Assembly: GCA_900555195.1 (NCBI GenBank)
Contig: USKC01000011.1
Coordinates: 1 to 23,837 of the forward strand
Origin: an uncultured Lachnospiraceae bacterium
GTDB taxonomy: Bacteria > Bacillota > Clostridia > Lachnospirales > Lachnospiraceae
Direction of reading: 5' to 3'
Length of the DNA stretch: 23,837 nt
The notes beneath the pieces are model-generated. The model was given only the letters and a program-made list of their open reading frames with translations. It did no database searches and had not been told where the DNA came from. Of the stretch, positions 7,240 through 14,215 are shown piece by piece (within the stretch, counting starts at the first letter, position 1; each line of letters begins with the position of its first letter). The translations under genes and the position numbers were made by a program.

Positions 7240-8916
7240 ATGATACGGCTGTTCAAAACGCATGAGATCAGAAAGTACAGGGAATTATCCGACAATCTGT
7301 GGGACTTTTCCACCCTGCCTGAACAGGGAAAGGGGGAAGAGATACGGATGCGGGCGGTGGTTCCAAGCTGTTGGGAAATCTATCCGGATACCATTACCTA
7401 TCGGGGAAAGGCTGTCTATGAGAGAAGTTTTGAGGCTTCCGGCAATATCCGGCTGGAATTCAAGGGAGTCAGCCATACGGCGGAGGTATATCTGGATGGT
7501 AAAAAACTGGCAGAGCATTATAATGCCTATACGCCGTTTTCAGCGGTTGCAGAAGCGCTCCCGGAGGGAATGCATCATCTTCAGGTGTATGTGGATAATT
7601 CTTTTGGGCCGAATTCTGCGCTGCATGTGCCGAACGATTACCAGACCTATGGCGGGATTACGCGGCCGGTGGTGCTGGAAGAACTGGGAGATGCGTATCT
7701 GTCCGGCCTGCATTTTGATGCGGTAAAAGAAGACGGGGAATGGCGGGCGAATGTGGAAGTGGCGCTGAAGAACCTTTCCGATGCGGAATATTGGGGTCGG
7801 GTGCGTCTGTATGTGGGAGAGCATCTGCTGGGAGAACTTTCCCTTTGTGCAAAGGGACGGGATGAAGTGCGGGGAAGCCTGCATGCTGTCTCCTGCCCAT
7901 GGGCGGAAGAATGGAATCCAAAGAGCCCGGTGCTGTATCCGTTGAAAGCTGTGCTCGTAGGTGCGGATGGCAGTGAGGCGGATGACCTGATTGACAGGGT
8001 GGGCTTCCGTCAGGTTCAGGTGCAGGGAAAGGACATCCTGCTGAACGGAGAGAAGCTCAGAATCAGAGGATTTTGCCGCCATGAGGATCATCCGCAGTTC
8101 GGCTGCAGCCTTCCTTTGGCCGCCATGCAGCAGGACCTGATGCTGATGCGTGATCTGGGCGCAAATTCGGTCCGTACCTCCCATTATCCCAATGATGAGC
8201 TGTTCCTGGATCTCTGCGACGAGCTGGGCATGCTGGTATGGGAAGAGAACCATGCCAGAGGCCTGTCTGAGGAAGCGATGCGCAACCCTAATTTTGAAAG
8301 ACAGTGTGAAGACTGCATCCGGGAAATGATCGAGGCGCATTATAATCATCCTTCCATCTATATATGGGGCATTTTGAATGAGTGCGCGAGCCATACGGAA
8401 TATGGGAAGGAATGCTACCGGAAGCAGTTCGATCTGATCCGGAGCCTGGACTCCACTCGTCCTTGTTCCTTTGCAAGCTGTCAGTTCAAGACGGATATCA
8501 GCTTCGGGCTGCCGGAGGTGGTTTCCTATAACATTTACCCGCTGTGGTATCATGATACTCCGCCGGCAGAATATCTTGCGGATCTCTATGATTGGGTACA
8601 GAAAGATACGGAAGGGGCAGGAAAGCCTTTCCTTGTGACAGAGATCGGCGCGGGGGCCGTCTACGGCTACCGGACGTCCGCAAAGGTGAAGTGGTCCGAA
8701 GAGTATCAGGCAGAGGCGTTGGAGAGACAGCTTCAGGCGGTACTTTCTCAGGAAGGATGCAGCGGCGTCTATATCTGGCAGTTCTGTGACTGCCGGGTGT
8801 GCGACGACTGGTTTTCCACCCGCCCAAGAACGATGAACAATAAGGGGATCGTGGACGAATACAGAAGGCCGAAGCTGGCTTACGAAGTAGTGAAGCGGAT
8901 TTTCAGACAGCAGTAA
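7240..8916 (+). CDS. GH2 glycosidase, probable beta-glucuronidase
   Basis: This is a retaining GH2 enzyme that hydrolyses beta-linked sugars, here probably glucuronides. The 558-residue product shows the GH2 order: N-terminal sugar-binding jelly roll, Ig-like domain, and a C-terminal TIM barrel beginning near RGFCRHEDH. GANSVRTSHYPND is the family signature. The acid/base is E381 (ILNE) and the nucleophile E468 (VTEIG). Near the C-terminus N533-x-K535-G matches the NxK motif that contacts the glucuronic acid carboxylate in beta-glucuronidases, which beta-galactosidases lack. A galacturonidase is the main alternative. No signal peptide is seen, so it should act inside the cell. The ATG at 7240 follows GGAGG by 7 nt; an in-frame ATG at 7219 has no site. 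It lies 147 bp after the GH50-like gene. Confidence 0.85.
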   Translation: MIRLFKTHEIRKYRELSDNLWDFSTLPEQGKGEEIRMRAVVPSCWEIYPDTITYRGKAVYERSFEASGNIRLEFKGVSHTAEVYLDGKKLAEHYNAYTPFSAVAEALPEGMHHLQVYVDNSFGPNSALHVPNDYQTYGGITRPVVLEELGDAYLSGLHFDAVKEDGEWRANVEVALKNLSDAEYWGRVRLYVGEHLLGELSLCAKGRDEVRGSLHAVSCPWAEEWNPKSPVLYPLKAVLVGADGSEADDLIDRVGFRQVQVQGKDILLNGEKLRIRGFCRHEDHPQFGCSLPLAAMQQDLMLMRDLGANSVRTSHYPNDELFLDLCDELGMLVWEENHARGLSEEAMRNPNFERQCEDCIREMIEAHYNHPSIYIWGILNECASHTEYGKECYRKQFDLIRSLDSTRPCSFASCQFKTDISFGLPEVVSYNIYPLWYHDTPPAEYLADLYDWVQKDTEGAGKPFLVTEIGAGAVYGYRTSAKVKWSEEYQAEALERQLQAVLSQEGCSGVYIWQFCDCRVCDDWFSTRPRTMNNKGIVDEYRRPKLAYEVVKRIFRQQ

Positions 8917-8976
8917 ACTGCTGTAGCGCCGCCTTGCCCCGCTTAGGGCAGGGGCCCGCGCGGGGCAGGATGGCGC
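8907..8976. other. two adjacent hairpins at the end of the GH2 gene
   Basis: ACAGCAG/CTGCTGT (8907-8913 and 8918-8924) forms a perfect 7-bp stem whose 4-nt loop holds the TAA stop. Next, GCGCC...CCTTGCCCCGC (8926-8942) pairs with GCGGGGCAGG...GGCGC (8960-8976), with small bulges. No U-tract follows, so efficient intrinsic termination is doubtful. They could protect the mRNA 3' end. Confidence 0.5.
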
Positions 8977-9005
8977 TGTGCCAGTACACCTGAAAAACTT
9001 CCATC

Positions 9006-9035
9006 TTGATATATGCGGAAACGGTATGATAGGAT
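9006..9035 (+). promoter_or_regulatory. candidate promoter of the MATE/kinase operon
   Basis: TTGATA (9006-9011) and TAGGAT (9030-9035) are separated by 18 bp. Transcription would begin near 9042 and cross the terminator at 9081-9134 before reaching the MATE remnant. This is a prediction by consensus only. Confidence 0.35.
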
Positions 9036-9080
9036 AAAACCACTTGCCCGGAGGGTAAATCATTCGTTGGAAATGAGGAT

Positions 9081-9134
9081 CTGGATAAAGGCACGGACTG
9101 AGATGTCTGTTCTTTTATCCAGCTATTTTTTTTT
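9081..9134 (+). terminator. intrinsic terminator or attenuator before the MATE remnant
   Basis: CTGGATAAA (9081-9089) pairs perfectly with TTTATCCAG (9114-9122). A smaller inner hairpin is possible, and a run of nine T follows (9126-9134). It may end the glycosidase transcript. Because a candidate promoter lies upstream (9006-9035), it may instead attenuate the MATE/kinase transcript. Confidence 0.7.
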
Positions 9135-9225
9135 GAGAGCGGCCGCATAGGGAGGTGCGATAGCTGCCAGAGCAGAATGAGGGTATCCGGGACGGCATAT
9201 GCTATTTGGAAGGAGAAAAGGAAAC

Positions 9226-9945
9226 ATGGACTTTTTAAATGGCAGGATCAGGCCTCTTTACTTCAAATATCTCGCGGCAGCTTTCGGCAGCGCATTGATC
9301 ACTTCGATTTATTCCATTGTGGATATGGCCATGGTGGGAAAATATCATGGTCCGGAGGGAACGGCGGCTCTGGCGGTGGTGGCTCCCATATGGAATATCA
9401 TTTACAGCCTGGGGCTGTTGATGGGAATCGGAGGCTCGGTTCTCTTTGTGACCATTCGGGGAAAAGAAGAGGGACAGTCAAAGAGATCCAACGAGTATTA
9501 TACGGTTTCCATTGTTGGGGCAGTGTTTCTGGCCATCATCACATGGATTGTGATCGTATTTTTTGAATTTGTTGTTCCCTGCTTTTTGTTCACGCAGACC
9601 CTGGCGGCTTATCTGAGAAACGACGGGCATCCGGCTTTGGCTACGGCGGGCGTGCTTGCGGGGGGCATTTTCAACATATTCGGGGATTATTTCTTTGTCT
9701 TTGCCTGTGATATGGGCGCTTTTGGCGCCGGGCTTGCAACGGCAGTCGGCACGGTGATCTCCATCCTCGTCATGCTGTCCCACTTCTTTACAAAGACCAA
9801 TACGCTGAGTCTGGTTCGGCCTGAGAAACCGGTGGGAAAATTCTGTGAGATCTGTGTGACGGGCTTTTCCACGTTCTTTATTGATATCGCGAGGATGGTC
9901 AAATATACGAAACAATTACCGAATGGAAAGGAAGGGATCTCATGA
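9226..9945 (+). pseudogene. MATE family efflux transporter, internally deleted and truncated
   Basis: The 239-residue frame begins like many clostridial MATE multidrug/Na+ antiporters (MDFLNGRIRPLYFKYLAAAF...SIVDMAMVG), which normally have about 450 residues and 12 helices. Two parts are missing. After IVIVFFEF (near nt 9570) the frame jumps directly to VPCFLFTQTLAAYLRND, skipping the loop and helix of roughly 30-40 residues expected there. After GFSTFFIDIA (near nt 9890), where the second half should begin, it ends in 17 unrelated residues. Both deletions left the frame open, so a shortened membrane protein could still be made, but transport is very unlikely. Its stop overlaps the next start (ATGA). 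A ribosome binding site (GGAAGGAG, 9208-9215) precedes the ATG at 9226. Confidence 0.8.
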
Positions 9946-10541
9946 ACAGGATTATTACCATCGGACGGGAATTCGGAAGCGGGGGACGGGAGCTGGGGCG
10001 CCGTCTGTCGGAGAAGCTGCAGTTCGCCTATTATGATCAGGAAATCATCAGCGAAATTGCAAAGAGGACGTCTTTGTCCGAACAGTATGTGCAGGCGATC
10101 GTGGAGCATCGTCCGGCGTTTTCATTCCCCATTCATATCGGAAGGAGCTTCTATCCCGCAGCAAACCCGGCGTTTGAGCAGACAATGGCGGTATATCAGG
10201 AACAGGCGCGCATCATTGCGGAGATGGCGGCCAAGTCGGACTGCGTGATCGTAGGACGGTGCGCGGACTATATTCTGAAAGAGTATAAGCCGCTGCGCAT
10301 TTTCGTTTATGCGGATATGGAAAGCAAAATCAAGAGATGCCGGGAAAAAGGGCCTGAGGAAGAAAGCCTGACGGATAAAGAGCTGCGTCAGAAGATATCC
10401 AGCGTCGATAAAAAACGTGCAAAATATTATGAATTCTACACGGGGCATTCCTGGGGAGATAAACTGAATTTTGACCTGTGCATCAATACAACGCAGACGA
10501 GTATCCGGGACATTGTTCCTGGGATTGCGAACCTGATCTGA
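9942..10541 (+). CDS. cytidylate kinase-like family protein
   Basis: This is a P-loop NTPase/kinase-fold protein of the cytidylate kinase-like family. A phosphate-binding loop GREFGSGGRELG lies at residues 8-19. The sequence DCVIVGRCADYIL at about 101-113 is a typical core strand and helix of the family. It is 199 residues long. True CMP kinase (Cmk) has a different substrate lid, so the actual substrate is unknown. The start overlaps the stop of the MATE remnant by ATGA, with AAAGGAAGG about 6 nt upstream, suggesting translational coupling to that frame. This MATE-kinase pairing is, to my knowledge, frequent in Lachnospiraceae. It converges with the AraC remnant, 10 bp away. Confidence 0.85.
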   Translation: MNRIITIGREFGSGGRELGRRLSEKLQFAYYDQEIISEIAKRTSLSEQYVQAIVEHRPAFSFPIHIGRSFYPAANPAFEQTMAVYQEQARIIAEMAAKSDCVIVGRCADYILKEYKPLRIFVYADMESKIKRCREKGPEEESLTDKELRQKISSVDKKRAKYYEFYTGHSWGDKLNFDLCINTTQTSIRDIVPGIANLI

Positions 10542-10551
10542 CCTGCGGCCT

Positions 10552-11118
10552 TCATCGTGAAAGCCTCTGTCTGTACTGGGTGGGCGTCATTCCCATCGTT
10601 TCCTGGAAGAAACGGTTGAAGCTGCGCTGGCTGTTGAAACCGGCTTCTCCCCACGGCTGTGTCAGCGGCGCATCCGTGGTGCGCATGGCGGAGAGGACGT
10701 GTTCCAGGCGGATATGGTTGAGATACTGACGGAAATGCATCTGAAGGCGGCCGGAAAACAGGCGGGATAGGTCGTATTTGTTCACATGCAGCTTCCGGGC
10801 CAGCAGGTCAAGGGTCAGGGGCTCCTGATAGTGCTCAGTGATATATTGGATCAGCCGGAAAGTGAGGTCCTCGCTTTCCGGCTGTTTGCGTTCTTCCAGG
10901 GAAAGCAGAGGGATGAGCAGGGAAAGGAGCACATGGATCCAGGCGCTGCCAAGCCCGGTGCATACATCCGCGGAACATGGCGGAAGAGGATATTGTCCCT
11001 GGGAAAGAGCTAGCAGGCGCCGGAAGGAAAGAAAAACATCTTCAGAAAGAAGATTGGAGGGCAGAAAAGGGGAGGCCGGACGATACTTCTGAATGGCCCG
11101 CGTATAAGGATCGGCCAT
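10552..11118 (-). pseudogene. AraC family regulator, N-terminal half missing
   Basis: The C-terminal DNA-binding domain is complete. The first helix-turn-helix is LLARKLHVNKYDLSRLF, the second lies in PLTQPWGEAGFNSQRSFNRFF, and it ends in GMTPTQYRQ. About 80 residues of linker/sensor remain upstream (PYTRAIQKYRPASPFLP onward). Before them the frame runs into sequence antisense to a ThuA-like gene, so the true start, promoter and most of the sensory domain are gone. An ATG at 11118 could in principle start a 188-residue product, but no ribosome binding site is seen. The longer open frame up to 11625 is an artefact of the fusion. Confidence 0.8.
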
Positions 11119-11586
11119 GGCGGGGGAATGTGCGACGCGTTCCGCGAAGATGTGGAATGGCAATTTATGACCGGCGGCCAGTGGGTCAGCCATCCCGGAG
11201 GAGACGGTGTGCGCTACCAGGTCAATATCTGCAAAGGATCCAGCCCGATCGTGGAAGGTCTGGAAGACTTTGAAGTGTGCAGCGAACAGTATTACCTGCA
11301 TGTGGATCCGGCTGTGGATGTGTTGGCTACCACGCGTTTTCCCATTGTGCCCTATTATCATATTTCCAATAAGCAGGTGGATATGCCCGTGGCATGGACG
11401 AAATTCTGGGGAAACGGCAGGGTATTCTACTGCTCTCTGGGCCATCATGATGATGTGTTCGACCGTTTCCCTCAGGCACAGACATTGATGGAGAGGGGAA
11501 TGCTCTGGGCAGCGGAGGGCAAGCAGTATGCCATTGACCATGGCCTGGATACGAAACGCTTTGAGAATACGGCGAAGATGTACTGA
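11116..11586 (+). pseudogene. ThuA-like protein, 5' half missing
   Basis: The C-terminal part of a ThuA-like domain (trehalose-utilisation type, class I glutamine amidotransferase fold) is readable from HGGGMCDAFREDVEW at 11116. Clear family blocks follow: MTGGQWVSHPGG, SEQYYLHVDP, VDVLATTRFP, and MPVAWTKFWGNGRVFYCSLGHHDDVF. The N-terminal half is absent, and immediately upstream lies the oppositely oriented AraC remnant. No usable start with a ribosome binding site is present, so it is likely non-functional. It sits 86 bp before a Gfo/Idh oxidoreductase, a partner often found with ThuA genes, so the pair was probably once one operon. Confidence 0.8.
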
Positions 11587-11672
11587 CAGATACCGACCGG
11601 CGCCGGAAGGGGCGGCGGTCAGCAAGAGGAGAGGAGAACGGATTTCTGACAGAAAGGGAGAGGAATGCAGGA

Positions 11673-12779
11673 ATGGAGAAAGTAAAAATCGGTATTTTAG
11701 GCCTGGGTGCGATCAGCGGCATCTATCTGAAGAATCTGACCGGACTTTTCCGGGAAGTGGAAATAGAGGGGATCTATGACCTGATTCCTGAGAAAGTGGA
11801 GGCGGCAAAGAAGGAGTATGGGATCCGGAAAGGATATGAGAGCATGGAGGCCATGCTTGCGGATCCGGAGATAGAGCTCGTGCTGAACCTGACCAGGCCC
11901 TTTGAACACTATGAGACCACGAAGGCGGCACTTCTTGCGGGAAAACATGTATACAGTGAAAAACCGCTGGCCGCCACCTTTGAAGAAGGGGAAGAATTGA
12001 TGCTTCTCGCAAAGGAACAGGGACTGATGTTGGGAGGGGCGCCGGACACCTTCCTGGGCGCCGGTATCCAGACCTGCAGAAAGCTGATTGATGATGGCTT
12101 TATCGGGAAGCCCCTCGGGGCCAGCGCGCGGATGATCTGCCATGGGCATGAGAGCTGGCATCCTTCTCCTGCCTTCTATTATCAGCACGGAGGCGGACCG
12201 ATGATGGATATGGGCCCGTATTATCTGACCGCGCTGGTGAATCTGCTGGGAGGCGTGGAAGGACTTACGGGAATCTGTACAAAGGGGTTCGAGACGCGCA
12301 CGATCACAAGCCAGCCTCTGTACGGAACGCAGGTACAGGTGGAAGTGCCCACCCATGTGAACGGGATTCTGCAGTTCTCGTCAGGAGCGGTTGGAACGAT
12401 CACCACCACCTTTGACGTATATTATGATACACAGGCTGGGCTGGAGGTTTATGGGACCAAAGGTACTCTGCGGGTGCCGGATCCAAACGGCTTCGGCGGG
12501 CCTGTATGGCTGTTCAGGCCGGAGGACGGCACGTTTAAGGAGATCCCATTGCTGTATGATTATCAGGAAAACAGCCGGGGCCTGGGCGTTGCGGATATGG
12601 CAAAGGCGCTTCGGGAAAAAAGACAGGCGCGTGCGGATGTGGAGCAGACGCTCCATGTGCTGGAGATCATGACCGCTTTTGAGAAGAGCAGTCAGGAAGG
12701 GCGGTTTGTGAGGATGAAGACCGCTTATCAGAGAAAAGAAGCGATGAGAGACGGCTGCATCAGAGGGATCCTGGATTAA
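11673..12779 (+). CDS. Gfo/Idh/MocA family oxidoreductase
   Basis: This is an NAD(P)-dependent dehydrogenase acting on a sugar, polyol or related compound. The Rossmann glycine motif GLGAIS lies at 10-15 and the catalytic lysine motif E96-K97-P98 follows. The usual D-x3-H pair in the second domain reads D179-M-G-P-Y183 here, so the histidine is replaced by tyrosine. I believe this variant is shared with relatives linked to ThuA genes. It has 368 residues, no signal peptide, and is expected in the cytoplasm. AAGGGAGAGG lies 9 nt upstream. It was probably co-transcribed with the now truncated ThuA gene, so its present promoter is unclear. It ends at a strong bidirectional terminator. Confidence 0.9.
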   Translation: MEKVKIGILGLGAISGIYLKNLTGLFREVEIEGIYDLIPEKVEAAKKEYGIRKGYESMEAMLADPEIELVLNLTRPFEHYETTKAALLAGKHVYSEKPLAATFEEGEELMLLAKEQGLMLGGAPDTFLGAGIQTCRKLIDDGFIGKPLGASARMICHGHESWHPSPAFYYQHGGGPMMDMGPYYLTALVNLLGGVEGLTGICTKGFETRTITSQPLYGTQVQVEVPTHVNGILQFSSGAVGTITTTFDVYYDTQAGLEVYGTKGTLRVPDPNGFGGPVWLFRPEDGTFKEIPLLYDYQENSRGLGVADMAKALREKRQARADVEQTLHVLEIMTAFEKSSQEGRFVRMKTAYQRKEAMRDGCIRGILD

Positions 12780-12790
12780 AAAATGGAAAG

Positions 12791-12821
12791 AAAGGCGGGT
12801 GGAGCCAAACCACCCGCCTTT
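12791..12821. terminator. bidirectional terminator between convergent genes
   Basis: AAAGGCGGGTGG (12791-12802) pairs perfectly with CCACCCGCCTTT (12810-12821) around a 7-nt loop. On the minus strand a pyrimidine-rich tract with a T6 run follows (left of 12791). It serves the Gfo/Idh gene on the plus strand and the XRE gene on the minus strand. Confidence 0.85.
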
Positions 12822-12861
12822 GCTGAACATGGGAACAGCCTGCAAAATGCAGCCTCGCAGC

Positions 12862-13185
12862 TTATTCGGTCACAGCCGCAATATAGCTGTTAATGATGTC
12901 TTCCAGATAACGGTATTGATTCGGTGAAAGCTGGGACAGCTTATGGCACAACACCGATTGATCATCCGCGGTGATTTTGCCCAAAAGGAGATAATCCGTA
13001 CTGATTTCCAGAGCTTCGCAGATGCGTATGGTCGTCTCCGGACGCATGGCTTTCTGCCCCAGTTCCGCAGTGGAGACCGTCTGCGGGGTGATGCCCGCCA
13101 TTTCCGCCAACTGTTCCTGGGAAAGGCGAAGCTGTTTCCTGCGTGTTCTGATTCTTGTTCCGATCTGCTTTAAAAGCTCTTCCAT
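12862..13185 (-). CDS. XRE family transcriptional regulator
   Basis: This is a small DNA-binding protein of 107 residues. A Cro/CI-type helix-turn-helix lies near the N-terminus (LRLSQEQLAEMAGITPQTVSTAE), followed by a conserved helix (RICEALEISTDYLLLG). The remaining 40 residues may mediate dimerisation. I chose the ATG at 13185 because GGAGG (13194-13198 on the opposite strand) lies 8 nt upstream; the ATG at 13206 lacks a site. It is the last of three minus-strand genes after DUF4474 and the phosphoesterase, 134 bp from the latter. Its target is unknown. A 10-bp palindrome TGCCATGGCA (13221-13230) in front of it could be its own operator. Confidence 0.88.
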   Translation of the reverse strand: MEELLKQIGTRIRTRRKQLRLSQEQLAEMAGITPQTVSTAELGQKAMRPETTIRICEALEISTDYLLLGKITADDQSVLCHKLSQLSPNQYRYLEDIINSYIAAVTE

Positions 13186-13319
13186 ATGCTGTACCTCCAC
13201 GATCATGGTTACATTTTATCTGCCATGGCATGAATTTTTAAGCGATCATGGAAGAGAAAATTCGTCTATGGGTTGTATTATGCAAGCATCTTCCGGATTC
13301 TGATGGAAACGGAGAGCCT

Positions 13320-14210
13320 CTATGGGTAAGAATCAAGAGGCTGCGGGCCATTCAGAATTTCACGGGAAATACGCAGTATCTGTTTCGGTGTGGTCGTTAC
13401 GGACCAACGTACCAGGCTAATGCTGCCCTGGTCGATCTCAAGACCGGTGATACATTGAGGATGGACACAACTTCCGTCATTAAAATAAGGACAGGTGCCG
13501 GGAGATGCGAAAACAGGCCTGTGCGTGTGTCCGGCGATAACGATTCGGTTCTTTCCGGAAGCGTAGGAACAGAGCTGCTTTTCAATTTTTTCTACTAGTT
13601 TGCCGGAACGGCCGGCACCTGTTGGGGCGGTAAATCCGATGATTTCCAACGGACGCCAAAGGTAACGGACCAGAAAACGGCCCAAAGGATAGAGCTCATC
13701 ATTGAGCAGGCTTCCCTGATGCCCGTGTATCAGAAAAAGCCGCTGGAGCGTCTCCCGGTTTTCTAGGATCAGCGCTTCTTCGGCCCGTATCCTGGAAAAG
13801 GGATTCTCATCTGTTGCAGAATGGTCGCAGGCATATGTTCGGCAGCTTTGTTTGGCAAAGCTCCTTCTGCGTTTAATGATATCATGATTCCCGTAGAGGA
13901 AATACAGGCGATCTTGCTCAAGGAACCTTAGCATCAGCCGGAAGGTGCGGCTATGGGTGCGCAGAATGGAATCAAAACATCTGTTTTCCCACAGTTCATC
14001 CCCATCACCCAGTTCAATATAGGTATATCCGTTCTGATAGTAATATTCCAGAGCTCCATGGAAAATGGAACTGTTCGGAAGAAAATTATCAGCGCCGTTA
14101 CCTTGCCCTCTGTGGCAGTCACTCATCATGATGATGCGTGACGTGCTATCAAAGGGCAGGACAGGGGCGGAGGCATAGAGCCTGTCGAGCTTAGCGTTCA
14201 GGGAGGGCAT
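13320..14210 (-). CDS. metallophosphoesterase
   Basis: This is a calcineurin-type phosphoesterase with a two-metal centre. All core motifs are present: D31-x-H33 (SDCHRG), G68-D69...E72 (GDGDELW), G107-N-H-D110, a GHQ segment, and GHTH near residue 230. The 296 residues show no signal peptide, so the substrate (a nucleotide, phospholipid or phosphoprotein) would be reached from the cytoplasm. The start at 14210 follows GGAGG (14219-14223 on the opposite strand) by 8 nt. That site overlaps the stop codon of the DUF4474 downstream frame, which ends only 5 nt before this start. The two genes are therefore translationally linked, hinting at a shared role. Confidence 0.9.
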   Translation of the reverse strand: MPSLNAKLDRLYASAPVLPFDSTSRIIMMSDCHRGQGNGADNFLPNSSIFHGALEYYYQNGYTYIELGDGDELWENRCFDSILRTHSRTFRLMLRFLEQDRLYFLYGNHDIIKRRRSFAKQSCRTYACDHSATDENPFSRIRAEEALILENRETLQRLFLIHGHQGSLLNDELYPLGRFLVRYLWRPLEIIGFTAPTGAGRSGKLVEKIEKQLCSYASGKNRIVIAGHTHRPVFASPGTCPYFNDGSCVHPQCITGLEIDQGSISLVRWSVTTTPKQILRISREILNGPQPLDSYP

Positions 14211-14215
14211 CAAAG

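Noticed and set aside
7540..9063. 507-codon open frame antisense to the GH2 gene
   Set aside because: It mirrors the third-position GC bias of the strong sense gene, has no ribosome binding site and no recognisable domain.
11119..11625. N-terminal 169 codons of the long minus-strand frame that ends in an AraC domain
   Set aside because: This part is exactly antisense to the ThuA-like fragment, whose conserved blocks are on the plus strand. It is open only because of the deletion fusion.
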